Shown piece after piece: positions 52,801 to 58,800 of a stretch of DNA of 64,000 nucleotides. The position numbers were made by a program, and so were the translations under genes. The stretch is from Brachynemurus nebulosus (taxonomy: Eukaryota; Arthropoda; Insecta; Neuroptera; Myrmeleontidae), in the NCBI GenBank assembly GCA_035578155.1, contig JAPWDM010000011.1, positions 17,226,185 to 17,290,184 on the forward strand. The letters are read 5' to 3'. Position 1 is the first letter of the stretch; every line of letters begins with the position of its first letter. Below the pieces are notes generated by a model. That model was given only the letters and a program-made list of their open reading frames with translations, made no database searches and was not told where the DNA came from.

Positions 52801-55800
52801 ACATGACATAAAATAGCACCTACTCCGTAGGGACTTGCATCGACTACTACTACTATCGGTTTATTGGGATCATATATTTCTAATAACGCGTTTTGTTGTA
52901 GTAACAATTTACTTTTTTCAAAAGTTCTTTGACATTTCCGTATCCATACAGCTTTTGTATCTTTACGTAATAATTTATATAATTCGCGAAGTTCCGACGA
53001 TAAATTTGGTATGAATCTTGAATAATAATTTAATTTAACAAGCCTAAATACGACTGAAGTTCAATCAGATTTGTCGGACTTGGAGCATCTACAATGGCTT
53101 CTATCTTAGTTTCGCTAGGTTTTATTCCCTGTTCAGTAAGGGTGTGTCATAGATAATCGATACTTGTGTTAAAAAATTTACATTTTTCTATATTTATACG
53201 AACATTAAAATTGTTTAATCGTTCCAACACTAACTTTAATTTTTGTTTACAATTTTCAAAATTTTCAGCTCCGATTAAAATATCATCTAAATAACAAAAT
53301 ACTTTTGGAATACCCTGTAAAATTTGATCCATTACCGGTTGGAAAATCGATGGCGCCGAAGCCACCCCAAAACGTAATCTAGTGTACCTAAATAATCCTT
53401 TGAAGGTATTAATCGTGAGGTATTTTTGTGACTGTTTTGATACTGGTAACTGTTGGAATGCTCCAGTTAAATCTAATGTGTAAAATATTTTAAAATTATA
53501 GATACTAATGTATCAACTATCCTAATTATGGTTTTCCATGGTTTTCCATAATTGCTAAGGTAAATACCGGGATAGTACCTAATTAAAGTCAGCCATGGCT
53601 GCATTCCTTCCCTTTTGGACCTATTCTATATACATTAAATGTATGAAAAAGGAATAAATAAATAAATAAATAAATAAATTAACTAAGCTCGCAAATAAAT
53701 CGTCTATCCTAGGTAGTGGATAATGCTCTGTTCGTAAGTACGGATTAATACACAACCGAATACCGCCATTCGTTTTTTTTACTACTACAATGGGTGATGC
53801 CCATTCTGAATGTTGTACAAGGACAAGGATACCTTGTTCGCATAATTTATCCAATTCGGAACTAACCTGATCCTTAAATTTAAATGGTATTGGATAAGCC
53901 TTATGAAAAATAGGTACAATATATTGTAGCATATATATTATTATCTAAAATAATTTATTCTTTGTGGTGATATGAAAAGTAGTACTTTATAACACTAGTT
54001 GCATAATGAAAAGAAAAAACTACTAGTGTCATAAAGAATAGTCTACATACTTGATAAATTTAAATTTAAATTTTATAATGAACAGAAAACACACTAACTT
54101 AATTTGTATACCATATTTACAAATTTTTACATAACTAACATTAATTACACAATTTATTTATAAAGGGTTCCACAATTTATTTAACTGTTATTAATATTTA
54201 TTCCAGGCAAATTTTTCTCCTCTTTTCCTTAAATGTTTGGAGTAATAAATAATTTTTGTTGAAAAATCTTCTAAGAATGTCCCACTATTTTTAACTTCCC
54301 ATAGGAACTTATTGTAATGGGTCCGATTTTACGATTCGCTAATTTTGACATATCTCCACGTTTCAAGGTCACTGGAATCCGAATCCATCGTTTTTAGCGT
54401 GATGTCTGTGTGTGCGTTCGTTAGTTCGTTCGTTCGTTAGTTCGTTCGTTCGTTCCTTCGTGAATTTTTTTTCGTCTCGCATATCTCGAGAACAAATGAT
54501 GATATCAACTCCGGACTAATTTCATTAGATGCGTAATCAAAAAATGAAGACCGGATAAAGTTTTCAGCAAATTCGGATTAGCGGTTTGTTTTTTGTGGTA
54601 AAAAAAAACGGAATTAACTTTATTATGATAACATAGATTATATGGATTTTTACCATAACATTATTATATAATGGCCTAAAAACCTTCCTTGATGTTAAAA
54701 ACGCCAGTATTTCATTATAAAATTTAATAAAATTTAAAAAAAAAAAAAAAAAAAAAAGTAAGAAACTTTTTTTGAAATATATCTTGTCTCGCATATCTTG
54801 AGAACAAATGATGTTATAATTTGTTTGATAAGGGTGGAGCCCCCACCCTTAGGTACAGAAGGCGAAGCTTTCGGTATGGTGCAATGGGCAAAGCCTCTGT
54901 CGGGGGCCCAGGGGAGGAGTCGCCTGAAATGAAAAAAGAATTATTTATGTACAGTAGTCTCTAGTCTTTAAGGACACCCAATGGGAAGTTGACAGTGTAG
55001 GTAGACCTGTCCCCCAAATTTTATTAGCTTCAGATGAAAGATAATAACAACCAAAGCATACATTAATCATAATCAATTTTTCTATGCCAACTATAATATA
55101 TAAAAGAAATTTTTTATCTCAAGTTAAATTTAAAAATTCGATTTTTTTGATAATTAGGAATTTTGGCAGACGAACATAAAGCTCCGTATGCAACTTGTAC
55201 ACAATTTGACTTGATGAACTCGCCTTTTTTTTATTAGCCCCACTTTCAAGCTCGTTCATAAAGATCATTATGTACTTGTTGCATAAATAGTTATTCTAAT
55301 ACTTTACTACTGATAACAGGACGTTAGAATTAGTATTTCACTAAATTAACTAAATGAATTCTCTTTTTCAAATAATATATATACGAGTATGTATATATTT
55401 ATTTATTTTCTTAATCTATTTAGTTCGCAGATGAACATCCGAAAGAAATTGAAGAAGTCTGGGCGACTCTGTGCAGCTGTTGGCCAAATAATTTAAAAGT
55501 TATCATTCGATATTTAATCATAATATCTGGAATGGCTCCCCAGGAACTGTTACCATACGTAAGCTTTTTTGTCTCACACTCCACAACAATTTTTTGTAAC
55601 AGAAATTTCAATTTTCACTTTTAGGCAAAAAGAGTTGTCTTGTATTTAGCCCGATCACGCCCTGATCGTTTACTAGATGAAATGATGACTGAATTACAAA
55701 CCGTTGAAACACTGAATTGTTTAATTGAACGTACAGAGACACCGCCATTTTATCGTCTTACAAGTATGCGAAAAGCTTCTAGTCATTCAGATGGTACTGG

Positions 55801-58800
55801 CGGTGGTGTCGGACCAACCGATTCAGCGAGTCGTACAGATCTTGCAATTGAAAAAGGTACCATTCACACAAAACGTCACAGTGGAGAAGATCCGATTAAA
55901 ACTGGGTAATTAGTTTATTTTTCTGTAATATTTTCATATCGTAAATTTGAGTTAATCATTTTTTTAACATTTTAGAACATCGAAATCAGACACAGCCTTA
56001 CGTGCCCTAGCGGGTCTTACTCCAACTCGAACGGAGAAAACGAGAACAGCTAGTGGTCCACCAATGGTTTCCGATGACCTTTCAACGCCTACTACTGATA
56101 ATGAGGTACTTTACCTTCCTTTACCTATGTCAGTCATTTTCCATTAACAGATTTATAAGTAATGTTTTTTCTTTAGTTGCAACCAACGGATGAACTTTAC
56201 TGTTTATCAAGAAATGGAATTCCCGGAAGTAGTGAAAAGTTCGAAATGCCTATTCCGCAACCTCATCCTTTACCAATGCCTGAATATGGTGGATATTTTG
56301 CACCTCTCACGGAATATTTACCTGATAGTTCGCAACCAATTTCAGGATTTCATAGGTTTGTGCTTCTAATTTTCTAAATTATTTTTATATACTTAATGAT
56401 TTTTAATATTTTCTAGATGTAACGTTGCAGTAATGTTACTAACAGATGTTGTAACGGATGGTATACCGGAATTAGATTGGTCTATTCATGTCCCATTAAT
56501 GTTACATATACTATTTTTGGGAATGGATCACACAAGACCACTTGTGCATGAACACTGCAGGCGCCTGCTGTTAGGATTGCTTGTAGTTCTGGCTGATCAT
56601 GGCGACCATTTAACGGTTGCTCATGTTCTACTCAACAATCAAACGGAACAGCTAGGATTAGGCCTTCCAACACCTTCTCTTCCTGTCTTAAATCATAATT
56701 TCACTGGTAATTTTTTTCTATCATTATTTTAATATTTTACTCTTAACAAAATTAATTTATTTTCAGAACCAGATTCAGAATTTGATAGTTACCTGACCGG
56801 CCCTGTTGGTGTCCCAGTTACAACTGGTACAACCACAGCTACTGTAACGATTAATGTCACGTCAACAACTTCTCTTACCACGCAAACAACGAATTTAACA
56901 CCAATTTCCTCTGTAAATGAAGAAAATGAAACAATTTCTAATACACCACCTGTAATTGTGACAGGACAAGACGATTCATCTGTAATCAAAGGTCCAGAAC
57001 CGGGACCAAATATGCCCATTCAAGACGTAATAAAATCGTTAATAAATTTCTTAGCTACCAGACAAAATCAGCCACTATGGAATTATGAGGATATCACGGC
57101 CAAAGTTTGGTCAATACGAAGTGCCGAGCAGCTAGATATTTTTCTGCAACACGTTCTACGTGTATTCCGTGAGTCGTTGCCTCATGCTTTAATTAGCGAA
57201 AGATGGGCACAAACAGCCCTACAGTTAGGATTATCATGTTCCTCACGACATTATGCCGGACGATCTCTTCAAGTTTTTCGATCATTAAGAGTCCCAATTT
57301 CTTCTAGAATGCTATCTGATATTTTATCACGATTAGTGGAAACGGTTGCTGAACAGGGTGAAGATATGCAGGGATATGTAACTGAATTGCTGTTAACTCT
57401 GGAAGCTGCCGTTGATTCGTTAGAGAGTGATTTCCGCCCATTAGACTTTATGAAAGAAATCTTTAAATCTACACCAAATCTAAATAATAAGGATTCGAGT
57501 GGTAATGTACCTGGTGGTAAAAGATCTCCTGGAGGTGGAGTTGCATATCCATGCAGTGGACATTTATCACACCTAAATCAAACTGGACATACAAGGAGTA
57601 CAAGTTACTCCGTGTCTTACTGTATGCGAAAATGTGGATCTCCCGCCAATAGTGAACAAGTCAAAGCACACGGTGGTTTATCGTCAGAAGTAGAAGCAAT
57701 GCGTTCAGGTGGAAATTTAAATAAGTATGCCTCCAACTTGTCTAGATCGCGTTCAGCACAATCTTTAAAACTTCTTGGTGATTCTGCCTCGCAGGACGAT
57801 AAAATGACAATTTTGGCTCAGTTATTTTGGTTGTCAGTATCATTACTTGAATCTGATTACGAACATGAATTTTTGTTAGCATTAAGATTGCTCAGTAGAG
57901 TCATGCACAGATTACCACTTGATCGTCCTGACGCAAGAGATAAAGTCGATAAATTACAATCACAGCTACGATGGAACAATTTTCCAGGAGTTCATGCATT
58001 GTTGCTGAAAGTAAGTTAAAAAAAATTCATTATCATTTAATCGTACAGATAATAATTTTTATAGATTTTGTCGCTTTCAAAAATTTATACTGATTATAGC
58101 TTGTGAATTATTCAAAAAGCTCTAATACCATTTTTCTCACAAAAATTATGGAAATAAAAACAATGAAAAATCCAAAATGTAATTTAGTTTTATCCACGGA
58201 AATTGACCAAAACATATACAGTAGAACCTATGTTAACTGAACAGCAGTGTCATGCAAAAATTTGTCCGACTAACAGAGATGTCCGCTTCACAGGGGCAGA
58301 GTAAAATAATAGCATGAAATAATAAAGTATTCATAACTAAATTTTTAATTCAATTTTTTTTTTTAGATTTTTTAATTCAAATCAATTTTATGAACGAATT
58401 TAGATACTTATACCAAAATATAACGTTTACAAATGCATCGTCACATTAGAATCAAAAAATTTTGTGTCCGCGTCCAGTTAACAGAAGGTCCGCTTAAGAG
58501 AGTGTTGATGAATGCATTGATTTTAGTATAGCATGCCACCGTCATAAAAAATTGATCTGACTATAGAAGGGGTCCGGTTAAAAGAGATGTGCGTAATCAG
58601 AGGTTCTACTGTATTAAAATTTTTTCTCCAAAACCAAGATCAACTTAATTTTTATTGGTTGGGTTTGAGTCAAGTAATGCAATACAATTTTATAATCGTT
58701 CGGACAGATCAGCCACAAGAACATATTAGTGGGACCGAGACTTTAAGTACCCGCCAGACCAGTCCAATTGTTCGAACCATTGCATACACCCTAGTCCATC

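Larger units (their letters stand above)
6452..55423 (+). other. fry: 49-kb furry intron packed with nested mobile elements
   Basis: GTAAGT donor at 6452 and TTTAG acceptor ending at 55423, between two phase-0 exons whose products are adjacent in the family. The interval holds the capsid relic, Gypsy pol, Helitron-like, hAT, Tc1, pogo, PIF and piggyBac-type sequences listed separately. Confidence 0.85.

Noticed and set aside
51408..53932. Intact endogenous retrovirus with env
   Set aside because: Multiple stops and frameshifts in pol, no LTRs, no gag or env; a degraded Ty3/Gypsy fragment.
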